From an uncultured Eubacteriales bacterium (GTDB lineage Bacteria; Bacillota; Clostridia; Christensenellales; Aristaeellaceae), in NCBI GenBank assembly GCA_900542395.1, contig UQNM01000001.1, positions 1 to 64,000 of the forward strand: a DNA stretch of 64,000 bases, in the 5' to 3' direction. Made by a program: the position numbers and the translations under genes. Under the pieces are notes generated by a model, which was not told the DNA's origin, searched no databases, and saw only the letters and a list, made by a program, of their open reading frames with translations. The number at the start of each line of letters is the position of its first letter. Positions within the stretch are counted from its first letter, which is position 1. Below are positions 43,763-52,808 of the stretch, one piece after another.

Positions 43763-45088
43763 TTATTTCTCGGTGATGATCTTTTTCAGATCGGCAATCG
43801 AGCTCTTCATATCCGAAGAGGTATCGAGCATCTTGGTCACCTTGTCGCAGGAATTGATGATCGTCGAGTGATCGCGGCCGAAAGCGTCGCCGATGCGCGG
43901 CAGGCTCAGCCCGGTCATCTCGCGCGTCAGATAGACGGCGACGTGGCGCGCCAGCGCGATTTCCTTCTTGCGGGAATCGCCGCGCAGCATATCCGCGCTC
44001 AGGCTGTAATAATCGGCCACGCAGTCGATAATCAGCTCCGGCGTGATGCGCTTGGGATCGCGCACGACGGCGATATCGTGCAGCGCGTGGGAGATGACCT
44101 CCTCGTTGATTTCGCAGTGGTTCAGCTTGGCGTAGGCGTTGACGCGGGTCAGCGAGCCTTCCAGCTCGCGGATGTTGCTCTCGATGCGCCCGGCGATAAG
44201 CTCCAGCATCTCGTCGCTGATTTCAATGCCCTCGTTTTCGGCCTTCTTGCGCAGAATGGCGATTCGGGTATCGAAATCCGGCTTCTGAATGTCGGCGATC
44301 AGGCCCCACTCGAAGCGGCTGCGCAGGCGCTCCTCCAGACGGGCGATTTCGCGCGGCGGCTTATCGGAGGAGATGATGATCTGCTTGCCCGCGCTGTGCA
44401 GGGCGTTGAAGGTGTGGAAGAATTCTTCCTGCGTGGAATCGCGGCCGGCGATAAACTGAATGTCGTCCAGCATCAGCACATCGACGTTGCGGAAGCGGTT
44501 GCGAAATTCCACGTTCTTGTTGTTCTTGATGGCGGCGACCAGCTCGTTGGTGAACATCTCGCTGGGCAGATAGAGCATGCGCATGTTCGGAAAATGATCC
44601 TGAATGAAGTGGCCGATGGCGTGCATCAGGTGCGTCTTGCCCAAGCCGACGCCGCCGTAGAGGAACAGCGGGTTATAGGCCATGCCCGGCTGCTCGGCGA
44701 CGGCCAGCGCGGCGGCGTGCGCGAAGCGGTTGGACGAGCCGACAACGAACGTGTCAAACGTCGATTTCGGGTTGAACATGTTGATGCCCTGCATCGCCGG
44801 GGCGTCTTCCTTCTTCTGGCGCTCCTGCCACTCGATGCGCTCCTTGACGCTCATCAGCTCGATGGTCATTTCGCGCCCGGCGGCCTGACTCACCGCTTCG
44901 GTGATCATCGGCAGATAGCGCGCGCGGATGGTCTTCTCGTTAAAATCGCTGATGACCTCCAGCGCGAGCTTGTCGTCCACCACATACACGGGCTTGAGCG
45001 GCTGCTCGATCCATGTGGTATAGGAAACGTTGGCCAGCTCCTCGCGCATCAGTGCCTTGGCCTTATCCCATAATTCGATATGATCCAT
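43763..45088 (-). CDS. dnaA: Chromosomal replication initiator protein DnaA
   Basis: A 441-residue initiator. Domain I spans about 1-80, a short linker follows, then AAA+ domain III with Walker A GGVGLGKT (145-152) and Walker B LMLDDIQF, and domain IV with the DNA-binding signature [14 protein letters not shown] near the C-terminus. ATG 45088 follows GGAGG; a 42-residue upstream extension is rejected. It is monocistronic with its own terminator and DnaA boxes upstream, so autoregulation is likely. It is not next to dnaN, which is unusual. Confidence 0.97.
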   Translation of the reverse strand: MDHIELWDKAKALMREELANVSYTTWIEQPLKPVYVVDDKLALEVISDFNEKTIRARYLPMITEAVSQAAGREMTIELMSVKERIEWQERQKKEDAPAMQGINMFNPKSTFDTFVVGSSNRFAHAAALAVAEQPGMAYNPLFLYGGVGLGKTHLMHAIGHFIQDHFPNMRMLYLPSEMFTNELVAAIKNNKNVEFRNRFRNVDVLMLDDIQFIAGRDSTQEEFFHTFNALHSAGKQIIISSDKPPREIARLEERLRSRFEWGLIADIQKPDFDTRIAILRKKAENEGIEISDEMLELIAGRIESNIRELEGSLTRVNAYAKLNHCEINEEVISHALHDIAVVRDPKRITPELIIDCVADYYSLSADMLRGDSRKKEIALARHVAVYLTREMTGLSLPRIGDAFGRDHSTIINSCDKVTKMLDTSSDMKSSIADLKKIITEK

Positions 45089-45461
45089 GGCGGAAACCTC
45101 CGTATCTTCTGCGGCGCGTGACGGCCGCTTTCCCACAATCTGTACACATATCCCTGTGGATATACTGTGGATATCCACAATACTTTCCACAGCTTGTGGA
45201 AAGATAGACTCCACCTGTGGATAACTTCTTATGACAGCTTTCCTATCATATCAAAAAAAAGCCCTGTTTTCAAGGCTTTTTTGGCAGGCGGCGAAAAGAA
45301 AGAAAATGCAGCTTTCATCCGCCTGCTCTGCCGGTTCATCGCGGGTTATCCACAATATGATGTGGTCGCTGTCGATAACTGACCACAATTTTCGTGCGCA
45401 GATGGGCGGATTCCGTCATTTTTGTGTGAAATCCTGTCGGAAAATGTTTGAAAAAAATTTG
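45089..45461. other. dnaA upstream region with DnaA boxes
   Basis: Perfect boxes are TGTGGATAA at 45216-45224 and TTATCCACA at 45346-45354. Near matches TGTGGATAT lie at 45155-45163 and 45166-45174, with ATATCCACA at 45171-45179. An intrinsic hairpin (45253-45282) divides the region. The boxes could act in dnaA autoregulation or as part of an origin. Confidence 0.7.
45253..45282. terminator. Intrinsic terminator between the SDR gene and dnaA
   Basis: AAAAAAAAGCC pairs with GGCTTTTTT around CTGTTTTCAA. On the minus strand it would stop leftward transcripts from the SDR gene before dnaA. Confidence 0.65.
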
Positions 45462-46196
45462 TTAAATGTAGCCGCCGTCCACGCCGAGCACCTGCCCGGT
45501 GATGAAGGAGGCCGCGTCCGAGAGCAGAAACGCGCAGGCCTGCGCCACGTCCTGCGGCGTGCCGAGGCGGCAAAGCGGCGTTTCCTCCGCCAGCGCGGCC
45601 TTGGTTTCGTCGCTGTGCTCATCCATCATGCGCGTGTCGATCACGCCGGGGGCGATGCAGTTGACGCGCACGCCGCTGGGCCCCAGCTCCTTGGCCAGCG
45701 CGCGGGTCAGGCCGATCACGGCGGCCTTGCTGGCGGAATACGCGACCTCGCACGACGCGCCGACGCGCCCCCACATGCTGGAAACCGTCACAATCGCGCC
45801 CTCGTTTCGAGAAACCATGCCCGGCGCAAGCGCGCGGATGAGGTAAAACATGCCGGAGACGTTCACATCCATCACCGCGCGCCACTGCGCGTCCGTCATG
45901 TCGCACAGAAGCCCGGTGTGCGATATGCCCGCGCAGAGCGCCAGCGCATCGACGCGGTGATACAGCGCGAGCACGTCGCGGCACATCGCCTGCACGCTCC
46001 CGCTGTCGGCCAGATCGCAGAAGACCGCGTGCGCGTCGTGCCCCTCCGCGCAGAGGCGGTCGGCCAGTGCCTCGGCCTGCCGAAGCCCGCGGCAGCCGTG
46101 AACCAGAACCGTGTAGCCCTCCCGCGCCAGCTTTTCGGCGCACGCGCCGCCAATGCCGCCGGATGCGCCGGTGACGAGCGCGATTTTTTTCTTCAT
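45462..46196 (-). CDS. Short-chain dehydrogenase/reductase (FabG-like)
   Basis: A 244-residue SDR with LVTGASGGIGGACAEKL near the start, a catalytic Ser in VTVSSMWGR, YSASK, and DTRMMDE followed by a C-terminal DGGYI. NAD(P)-dependent, but the substrate is unclear; it could be a 3-oxoacyl-ACP reductase paralogue. ATG 46196 lies eight bases from GGAGG. It is isolated, not in a fatty-acid gene cluster. Confidence 0.88.
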   Translation of the reverse strand: MKKKIALVTGASGGIGGACAEKLAREGYTVLVHGCRGLRQAEALADRLCAEGHDAHAVFCDLADSGSVQAMCRDVLALYHRVDALALCAGISHTGLLCDMTDAQWRAVMDVNVSGMFYLIRALAPGMVSRNEGAIVTVSSMWGRVGASCEVAYSASKAAVIGLTRALAKELGPSGVRVNCIAPGVIDTRMMDEHSDETKAALAEETPLCRLGTPQDVAQACAFLLSDAASFITGQVLGVDGGYI

Positions 46197-46234
46197 ATAC
46201 AAAACCTCCGTGGTTTTCCCTGTCGCTTATCGGC

Positions 46235-46264
46235 TTGACGGAATCAGCCGTCATGCTCTATTAT
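46235..46264 (+). promoter_or_regulatory. Promoter of the ArsC-like gene
   Basis: TTGACG at 46235-46240 and TATTAT at 46259-46264, with an 18-base spacer, lie 25 bases before the start codon. Confidence 0.6.
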
Positions 46265-46288
46265 AAGGAAAAGAACGGAGGAATCAAG

Positions 46289-46630
46289 ATGGCTTATCAG
46301 ATTTATTGCGGAAAAGGCTTTGACACCCAGAAGGCCGAGCGCTTTTTTAAGGAGCGCCGCGTCGCGTATCAGCGCGTGGACGTGCTCAAATACGGCATCG
46401 GCAGGCGGGAACTGGAGAGCGTCGCCGCCGCGGTCGGGCTGGACGCGCTCTGCGACAAGGAGAGCAAGGCGTATCGCGAAAGCGTGATCGCCTACACCCA
46501 AAGCCGCGATTCGATTCTCGCGGGGCTGATGGAAAAACCGCAGCTCCTTCGGCTGCCCATCGTCCGCGACGGCCGCCGCGCCACCGTCGGATATCGCCCG
46601 GAAATCTGGGAAGAATGGCTGAAGGGCTAA
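46289..46630 (+). CDS. ArsC/Spx/YffB-like thioredoxin-fold protein
   Basis: A 113-residue protein with a thioredoxin-like start (YQIYCGKGFDTQKAERFFKERRVAYQRVDVLKYGIGRRELE) and the cis-Pro region LLRLPIVRDGRRATVGYRPEIWEEWLKG of arsenate-reductase-like proteins. Only Cys7 is in the N-terminal loop and not in the usual ArsC position, so arsenate reductase activity is doubtful. ATG 46289 follows GGAGG. Its last bases overlap the convergent gene's stop by four. Confidence 0.75.
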   Translation: MAYQIYCGKGFDTQKAERFFKERRVAYQRVDVLKYGIGRRELESVAAAVGLDALCDKESKAYRESVIAYTQSRDSILAGLMEKPQLLRLPIVRDGRRATVGYRPEIWEEWLKG

Positions 46631-47184
46631 TCCACAGGCGTTTCCTGCCCGCTGGCGTCGAAAATGCGCGTGCCCTCGCACGTCAGCAGCAGCGTGCCCA
46701 CGCGCCATGCGTCCGTCTTTAAGCAGCGCGCCTTGTCAGCCCCGGCGACGACGTAGGCGTATTTGCCGTCTTCGCTGTCTTGATAAAAACGGGCGGAAAA
46801 ATCCTGCGTATCGGTGGAGACCGTCACCGTCAGCAGCGGCTCGCCGCGCGGCTCAAAATCCTCGCAGGGGATGAAGCAATCCGCCGTCAGTTGGTCGAGC
46901 AGCGTGGAAAAAACCTCGCCGTCGGCCTTCTGCCCGTTGACGCTCAATTCGCCGCGCACGCTGAAATCAAACGCGCAGTCGTCCCCGGCGCGGATGTGAA
47001 TTTCCGAAATGTCCGAATCGGTCAATTCCGGAAAGAGCAGGCGCTCGTCCGGCAGCTCGCCGCTCGTCGCCTCGCGTGCCGGCGCGTCGGGCGCGGAGAG
47101 CGTCTGCGTCGATTTGTTTCCGGCGGGCAGCAGCATGAAACCCAGGAGACAAACCGCCGCCAGAGAAAAAATTCGCTTCGCCAT
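46627..47184 (-). CDS. Secreted protein of unknown function
   Basis: A 185-residue protein with an N-terminal signal sequence (KRIFSLAAVCLLGFMLLPAG) and a mature region of alternating beta-like segments (ISEIHIRAGDDCAFDF, LLTVTVSTDTQDFSARFY). Four Cys occur after the signal. No family is recognised. It follows a GGGGG ribosome site, and TATAAT at 47219-47224 on this strand may be its -10. It is convergent with the ArsC-like gene. Confidence 0.6.
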   Translation of the reverse strand: MAKRIFSLAAVCLLGFMLLPAGNKSTQTLSAPDAPAREATSGELPDERLLFPELTDSDISEIHIRAGDDCAFDFSVRGELSVNGQKADGEVFSTLLDQLTADCFIPCEDFEPRGEPLLTVTVSTDTQDFSARFYQDSEDGKYAYVVAGADKARCLKTDAWRVGTLLLTCEGTRIFDASGQETPVD

Positions 47185-47319
47185 GCGGCGCGCCCCCTTT
47201 CCAGCCTTGCGTGGGGATATTATAGCGCGCGGATGTAGCAGGGAAGCAATGAAAATGAAACAAAAATGTGAACTCTTTCCACCGGATTCTTCCCACCGCG
47301 GCGGGCGGCGCAAAGCCGC

Positions 47320-47349
47320 TTGACAGGCGCTGGGCAAGTACGTTACAAT
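47320..47349 (+). promoter_or_regulatory. Promoter of the GH13 gene
   Basis: TTGACA at 47320-47325, an 18-base spacer and TACAAT at 47344-47349. An in-frame ATG at 47348 overlaps the -10 and cannot be the start, which fixes the start at 47417. Confidence 0.8.
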
Positions 47350-47416
47350 GGAGCGCGGAAAGCCCCCGCGCGGAACGGCGGGGCAGAACTTTGAAAAGAC
47401 GGAGTGTTTCGAGAGC

Positions 47417-49354
47417 ATGGTTTTAAAGCATCATACCCTCAACCCGTTCGATCGCAAGCCGCAGGGCGCGGTGGCGACGGGCGGACAGGTTCGGCTGCGT
47501 CTGACGGTGGAAGATGAACAGGCGCCGGTTGAGCTTTTTTTGCGTGTCTGGAATGGCGATGAGCGCCGTTATCCCATGCGCCCGCTGGGATTGAAGGATG
47601 GCAGAATGATCTATGAGGCGCAGATCGGCGTGGGCGATAAGCCCCGGCTGCTCTGGTATCGGTTCGAGTGCGAATACAAGGGCGAGCATGTGGTGCTCGG
47701 CGCGCCGGGGGATCACACCGGCTGCGGCGAGGGCGTGATGGGGAGCGAGGAGAGCTTCCAGATCACTGTTTACGATGCGGCCTACGACACCCCCGCGTGG
47801 ATGCGCGATGGCGTCATGTATCAGATCATGGTGGATCGCTTCTGCCATGGCGAAGGCACGGACGCGCTCATGCACGCCAAGGACGGGCAGAATATCATCC
47901 TGCACGAGGATTGGAATGAAATGCCCTTCCTCAACATCGCCGAAAACGGCGACAACTTTGCCAACGACTTCTTCGGCGGTAATTTGGAGGGCGTGCGGCA
48001 GAAGCTGCCGTACCTCAAGCAGCTCGGCGTGAGCGTGCTGTACTTCAACCCGATCTTCTGCGCGCGCACCAACCACAAATACGACACGAGCGACTATCGC
48101 AGGGTCGATCCGATGTTCGGCGACGAGCAGGCGCTGGCACGCCTGTGCAAAGAGGCCGAGGCGCTGGGCATGCGCGTGATGCTCGACGGCGTGTTCTCCC
48201 ACGTCGGCGACGACAGCCTGTATTTCAACCGCCGCGGCACCTACGGCGAGCACGTCGGCGCGTATCGCGACCCCGATTCGCCGTATTACAAATGGTTCAC
48301 CTTCCGCCATTGGCCGGACGATTACGAGTGCTGGTGGGGCTTCAAAACCCTGCCGAACGTCAACGAAATGGACGAGGATTATCGCCGCTTTATTCTGGAG
48401 GACGATGATTCCGTCGTGCGCCACTGGGTCAGAAAGGGCACGAGCGGCTGGCGGCTGGATGTGGCCGACGAACTGCCGATGCCGTTTCTGCGCGAGCTGC
48501 GCAGGCAGGTCAAGGACGTATCCAAGGACGCGGCGGTGCTCGGCGAGGTCTGGGAGGATGCGAGCCACAAGGTCGCCTACGGGCAGATGCGCTCCTATGT
48601 GCTCGGCGACACGCTGGACAGCGTGATGAATTACCCGCTCCGCGACGCGCTGATCGCGTTTCTGATGGCGCAGAAGGACGCGGCAGCCGTCGCCAAGGAG
48701 CTTTCCTCGCTGGCGCAGAATTATCCCAAGCCGTTCCTCTACGCGCTGATGAACCTGATGGGCAGCCACGACAGGCCGCGCATCCTCAACGTGCTGGCCG
48801 GAAACGACGGCAGCGATATTCCCCGCAGCCAGCGCGCGGATCACCGCCTCTCTCGGGAGGAGCGCATGATCGGCGCGCTGCGCGAACAACTGATGCTGCG
48901 GTTTGTGTTCAGCGTACCGGGCATGCCGTGCATCTACTACGGCGACGAGGCGGGCGTGGAGGGCTGCGCCGACCCGTTCTGCCGCCGAACCTATCCGTGG
49001 GGGCGCGAGGATCAGGATATGCTGGCGCGCTACAAAGCCATGGCCGCCATGCGAAACGGCCACCCCGTGCTGAAAACCGGCGAATGTGCGTATATCGCGC
49101 CCTGCTCGGCTGTGCTGGGCGTGATCCGCAAAAACGAAAACGGGAAGGATGCGTTCGGCAAAAAGGCCGAAGACGCCTGCGCCGTGACGCTCATCAACCG
49201 CAGCGCCAGAGAGGTCGTCGTCTACCTGACGAGCGCGGACGTCTCTGGCGCGCAGACGCTCGTTTCTGACGACGGGCAGATTTTTACCGCCCGAAGCGGC
49301 GCGTTCAGCGTGAAGATCAAGGGCTTGCAGGGCATGACGATGTTCGCGATGTAA
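47417..49354 (+). CDS. Glycoside hydrolase family 13 alpha-amylase/neopullulanase-type
   Basis: A 645-residue cytoplasmic GH13 enzyme with no signal peptide. An N-terminal beta-sandwich of about 115 residues (resembling CBM34-type modules) precedes the catalytic barrel. The four conserved regions are visible: DGVFSHVG (about 256), GWRLDVADE with the Asp nucleophile (about 344), GEVWED with the acid Glu (about 375) and MGSHDRPR (about 448). It likely hydrolyses maltodextrins or cyclodextrins. The C-terminal domain is a short beta-sandwich. It is expressed from its own promoter. Confidence 0.92.
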   Translation: MVLKHHTLNPFDRKPQGAVATGGQVRLRLTVEDEQAPVELFLRVWNGDERRYPMRPLGLKDGRMIYEAQIGVGDKPRLLWYRFECEYKGEHVVLGAPGDHTGCGEGVMGSEESFQITVYDAAYDTPAWMRDGVMYQIMVDRFCHGEGTDALMHAKDGQNIILHEDWNEMPFLNIAENGDNFANDFFGGNLEGVRQKLPYLKQLGVSVLYFNPIFCARTNHKYDTSDYRRVDPMFGDEQALARLCKEAEALGMRVMLDGVFSHVGDDSLYFNRRGTYGEHVGAYRDPDSPYYKWFTFRHWPDDYECWWGFKTLPNVNEMDEDYRRFILEDDDSVVRHWVRKGTSGWRLDVADELPMPFLRELRRQVKDVSKDAAVLGEVWEDASHKVAYGQMRSYVLGDTLDSVMNYPLRDALIAFLMAQKDAAAVAKELSSLAQNYPKPFLYALMNLMGSHDRPRILNVLAGNDGSDIPRSQRADHRLSREERMIGALREQLMLRFVFSVPGMPCIYYGDEAGVEGCADPFCRRTYPWGREDQDMLARYKAMAAMRNGHPVLKTGECAYIAPCSAVLGVIRKNENGKDAFGKKAEDACAVTLINRSAREVVVYLTSADVSGAQTLVSDDGQIFTARSGAFSVKIKGLQGMTMFAM

Positions 49355-49415
49355 GGGCAAAAGAAAAAGAGACCGAAAGGCCTCTTACAGATTGTAGACA
49401 AAAAGTAAAATTCAA

Positions 49416-49460
49416 GTTTTTGGGAACAGGCGTGATTTCGGTCACGCCTGTTCCGCTTTT
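49416..49460. terminator. Intrinsic terminator after the GH13 gene
   Basis: GGAACAGGCGTGA (49423-49435) pairs with TCACGCCTGTTCC (49442-49454), followed by GCTTTT and preceded by TTTTT, so it may work in both directions. The rest of 49461-49650 is AT-rich with nothing recognised. Confidence 0.85.
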
Positions 49461-49651
49461 AGCGGTTCGTCCACGGGAATGTATACTTGCTCCCATTGTC
49501 ACAGGCTACGCACATATCTTTGTTCATGGTTTTTCTACCTCTGCACACAGTTTCAGTGCTGTTATTTTTGCTTTTATCAAGAAAAGTCCTTTTCATCTAC
49601 GAAAAAAATGATCCGTATCGGCCGATTCCAGTTCCTGTTGTCAGGCATAAC

Positions 49652-50431
49652 TTACCCCTCTGATTTTAGAATATGTTCTCGAATTACTGTTTCATGCTCT
49701 TGACAATAGGCGTAGCTGCTTCGCATAAAATCTTCAATATTTTGGCTTCTGTACATAGCGTCCAATGTGTCAAGAATAGGTTTCCCATCTACCATCATAT
49801 CGAAGAAATACGGATAGACACATCCACCGTTTTCTCTCGGGAAATATGGGTTGATGGAGCTGATCCGCTTATCTCTCATCACGGATTCGACCACCATTTC
49901 GCTCAATATCCATTTGAGTGAGGGACGCTCATATTCGTCGTAGTTATCTCCAAACAACTGGTTCCATACATAGAACCAAATAAAGTGTATGATCTCATGT
50001 ATTCCACCGCCAATGGCACCCTTTGCGCTATTCAAATAAAATGTGTCATAGCAGTGCTCTTTTAGAAAACGCGGCTCAATAGGGTTCAAACTCAAATTGC
50101 AACGCAGGTCATTAAACAAGCCTGTGCAATCTATGCCGAAAGCCTCTGATAAAGCGGCTGTAATCTGCGCTTTGCAAGCGTTCCAGTGATGAGAATATAA
50201 GGTCACCTTCTCGTTGATTGTGTTCTCCGACTCAGCATACGCAGCCCTCATGGCACGTTCAATGTAGTCTCTTCTTTCTGCAATTGGCAAACTTATGTAG
50301 AATGCCTTATCAAGCTGCGGGTAGAAATGGTATAAAGGTTCAGACCAGAATTCAGCTTCTCCTTCGGCCTGAAAATGCATGATACTCTGAATCATATAAT
50401 CGACACCGGGATTTATAAATGTAACCTCCAT
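49652..50431 (-). CDS. AT-rich orphan with a zincin-like HExxH motif
   Basis: A 259-residue protein with HEIIH at residues 145-149 and Glu178/Glu182 downstream in LSEMVVES, a spacing compatible with gluzincin-type zinc peptidases. The rest is rich in aromatic and acidic residues, without a signal peptide or membrane span. Base composition is clearly lower in GC than neighbouring genes, suggesting recent acquisition. ATG 50431 follows AGAGGTG. No family is recognised and peptidase activity is unproven. Confidence 0.7.
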   Translation of the reverse strand: MEVTFINPGVDYMIQSIMHFQAEGEAEFWSEPLYHFYPQLDKAFYISLPIAERRDYIERAMRAAYAESENTINEKVTLYSHHWNACKAQITAALSEAFGIDCTGLFNDLRCNLSLNPIEPRFLKEHCYDTFYLNSAKGAIGGGIHEIIHFIWFYVWNQLFGDNYDEYERPSLKWILSEMVVESVMRDKRISSINPYFPRENGGCVYPYFFDMMVDGKPILDTLDAMYRSQNIEDFMRSSYAYCQEHETVIREHILKSEG

Positions 50432-50573
50432 AAATTGTTCACCTCTCCCGTTCATATATATACACAGCATAACACAGCAATCATTTCATTTTCAATAGGT
50501 GCGACGGAAGTTATTGCCATTTAGCGACATTGTTTTGCGCCCAAACAGGTGATTTTCAACCCTTAGCTGTATA

Positions 50574-50618
50574 AAAACAGGCGGCACCCAACCGAAGCTG
50601 AGTGCCGTCTGTTCACCG
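50574..50618 (-). terminator. Intrinsic terminator of the aldose-epimerase-like gene
   Basis: On the minus strand, AACAGACGGCACTCAGC pairs imperfectly with GGGTGCCGCCTGTT around TTCGG, followed by TTTTAT. It lies at the stop codon of the gene. Confidence 0.78.
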
Positions 50619-51500
50619 CTCAAACGCCATATCCAGCGCGGTCTGCCAGACCTCGTCCGGCTCAAGGCTGGCGGCGCAGGGCTTCTGCGCCCACTCGATG
50701 GGGCCGTCGTCCTCGCCGGGGATGCTGTGCCACGGCTCGACGCAGATGAAGCGCATCGGCTTTTGCGGCGTGGACCAGATCAGCGTGTACGGGAAGTTTT
50801 CGATATCCACGCGGATGCGGCGGCCGGTGTCGCGCTCCAGCACGCAGATGGATTTGGATTTGAGGTTCACCATGCAGTGGCTGTCGCGCGCAAACAGTTC
50901 GGCGCTCAGCGGGATGCGGGTGACGTTGCGGGCGAGGTAGTAATCCGGCGCGGCGCCGATGAGCCCGTTCGGCGCGGTGTTCAGGCACAGCGGGGATTCC
51001 ACCGTGTCAAACAGAATGTCGTAATCCGCGTCGGTGTGTTTGTCGTCAAACGGCAGGGTGAAGCCGGGGTGGAAGCCCAGGCCGAAGCGCAGGGTCTCCT
51101 TGCCCGTGTTGCGGACGCTGACGGCGTGGCGGACGCGGCGGCCTTCGAGCGAGAAGGTCGTGCGCAGCGCGAAATCATACGGCCAGACGGCGCGGGTCTC
51201 GTCGCTTGAAAGCAGCTCGAAGGTCAATTCGCGCGCGGTCCGGTTCAGCAGGGCATGCTCCATGTCGCGGGCGAAGCCGTGCTGGCCGCCGGCGTAGATT
51301 TTGCCGTCCTCCGCCTTGAAATGGCCGCCCGTCAGCTTGCCCGCGTAGGGAAAGAGGATCGGCGCGTGGCGGTTCCAGACGGTGGGATCGGCGCACCAGA
51401 TCATCTCGCTTCCGGTGGCCAGATCGACGGCGCTGACCATTTCCGCGCCGAGGGAATCGACGGTCAGGCGGATGAACTCGTTTTCAATCGTGTATTGCAT
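50613..51500 (-). CDS. Aldose 1-epimerase-like protein
   Basis: A 295-residue beta-sandwich of the galactose-mutarotase-like superfamily. It starts TIENEFIRLTVDSLGAEMVSAV and contains FPYAGKL, QHGFARDMEH, GFHPGFTLPF and CVEPWHSIPGEDDG, which supply His and Glu of the mutarotase site. The closest pattern is the LacX/YeaD-like branch, acting on sugars or sugar phosphates. The promoter is not clear. It is followed by a terminator. Confidence 0.85.
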   Translation of the reverse strand: MQYTIENEFIRLTVDSLGAEMVSAVDLATGSEMIWCADPTVWNRHAPILFPYAGKLTGGHFKAEDGKIYAGGQHGFARDMEHALLNRTARELTFELLSSDETRAVWPYDFALRTTFSLEGRRVRHAVSVRNTGKETLRFGLGFHPGFTLPFDDKHTDADYDILFDTVESPLCLNTAPNGLIGAAPDYYLARNVTRIPLSAELFARDSHCMVNLKSKSICVLERDTGRRIRVDIENFPYTLIWSTPQKPMRFICVEPWHSIPGEDDGPIEWAQKPCAASLEPDEVWQTALDMAFER

Positions 51501-51582
51501 AATAACCCCCTAAGATATAGGCTTTAAGATGATGCGCGATTTAATGCCTTCGCGAGGAGAAGAAGGAATGGAAAAAGAAGGA

Positions 51583-51727
51583 TGCCTCCCTCTTTGAGGG
51601 AGATTAGCTTTTTATCTACAGTCTGTGCCTCCCTCTTTGAGGGACATCGAATCTGTTGCCGCCTGTGGCGGAAACAAACAGATGAAATGCCGAAGGTTGG
51701 CACGACGAAGTCGTGACGGAAGGAGTT
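51583..51727. repeat. Interspersed repeat, family C copy 3
   Basis: Two GCCTCCCTCTTTGAGGGA units (51583 and 51627) flank TTTTTATCTACAGTCTG (a family B end, reversed). The right side continues ATGCCGAAGGTTGGCACG and GACGGAAGGAGTT. Its right edge reaches the stop codon of asnA. Confidence 0.75.
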
Positions 51728-52739
51728 ACAGCAGCGTGATATGCGCGTCCTCAAAGACCTTGCGGGTCTGCTCGTTCCAGATGGAGGACTGAACCTCGCC
51801 GATATGCGCCTTGCCCAGCAGCAGCATGCACAGGCGGGATTGACCGATGCCGCCGCCCATCGTCAGGGGAAGCTGGCCTTCCAGCAGCATCTTGTGGAAC
51901 GGCAGCTTGCGGCGGTCGTCGCAGCCCGCCAGCGTCAACTGACGATCCAGCGATTCCGGGCTGACGCGGATGCCCATGGAGGAGATTTCCAGCGCGCTGT
52001 CCAGAATCGGGTTGTAGAACAGGATATCGCCGTTCATGTCCCAATCGTCGTAATCCGGCGCGCGGCCGTCGTGCGGCTTTCCGGAGCGCAGCTTGCCGCC
52101 GATGCCTTGAATGAACACCGTGCCGTGCTTCTTGGTGAACGCATTTTCGCGCTGCTTGGGCGTGAGATCAGGGTACAGATCCTCTAGCTCCTGCGCGGTG
52201 ACGAAGGTGACGCGGCGGCGCAGCAGCGGGGTATCGCATAGCTGGGGATACTTGCCGCGCACGGTGAGCTGCGTATCGCAGATGCAGGAGACGATGTCCG
52301 TCACCGCCTGATGCAAGGTGAACAGGGTGCGCGCCTCCGGCGTGATGACCTTCTCCCAATCCCATTGATCGACGTAGACGGAGTGCAGATTATCCAGCTC
52401 CTCGTCGCGGCGGATGGCGTTCATGTCGGTGTAAATGCCCTTGCCGGGGTGGATGTCGTAGCGATAGAGCGCCATGCGCTTCCACTTGGCCAGAGAATGG
52501 ACGACCTGCGCGTTGGCGTGCGCGCAGGGGATATCGAAGCCGACCGGGCGCTCCACGCCGTTGAGATCGTCGTTCAGGCCGGAGGACGGCTCGACGAAAA
52601 GCGGCGCGGACACGCGGCGCAGATTCAATTCGCGGGAGAGCGCATCCTGAAACACACGCTTAATCAGGCTGATGGCGCTCTGCGTTTCATACAGCGAAAG
52701 GTGCGGCGCATAGCCCGCGGGAATAAAAGACTGACCCAT
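51726..52739 (-). CDS. asnA: Aspartate--ammonia ligase
   Basis: A 337-residue AsnA, the ammonia-dependent asparagine synthetase related to class II tRNA synthetases. Motifs include VEPSSGLNDDLNGVERPVGF, LHSVYVDQWDWEKVI, RSGKPHDGRAPDYDDW, NGDILFYNPIL and LPLTMGGGIGQSRLCMLLLGKAHIGEVQ. ATG 52739 follows AAGGGGG. It is monocistronic; a repeat overlaps its end. Confidence 0.97.
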   Translation of the reverse strand: MGQSFIPAGYAPHLSLYETQSAISLIKRVFQDALSRELNLRRVSAPLFVEPSSGLNDDLNGVERPVGFDIPCAHANAQVVHSLAKWKRMALYRYDIHPGKGIYTDMNAIRRDEELDNLHSVYVDQWDWEKVITPEARTLFTLHQAVTDIVSCICDTQLTVRGKYPQLCDTPLLRRRVTFVTAQELEDLYPDLTPKQRENAFTKKHGTVFIQGIGGKLRSGKPHDGRAPDYDDWDMNGDILFYNPILDSALEISSMGIRVSPESLDRQLTLAGCDDRRKLPFHKMLLEGQLPLTMGGGIGQSRLCMLLLGKAHIGEVQSSIWNEQTRKVFEDAHITLL

Positions 52740-52808
52740 CGGAAATCCCCCTTTTGATATCGGTTATATCGCGATTATACCGCGATTGCGCACGGGGCGC
52801 AAGCAAAA

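Noticed and set aside
47348..47416. Longer N-terminus for the GH13 enzyme from ATG 47348
   Set aside because: This ATG overlaps the -10 box of the promoter at 47320-47349, so it could not be transcribed from it; ATG 47417 fits better.
49360..49650. Small ORFs downstream of the GH13 gene
   Set aside because: Frames of about 60-74 residues are present, but without ribosome sites or conserved features; the area holds a terminator and AT-rich sequence.
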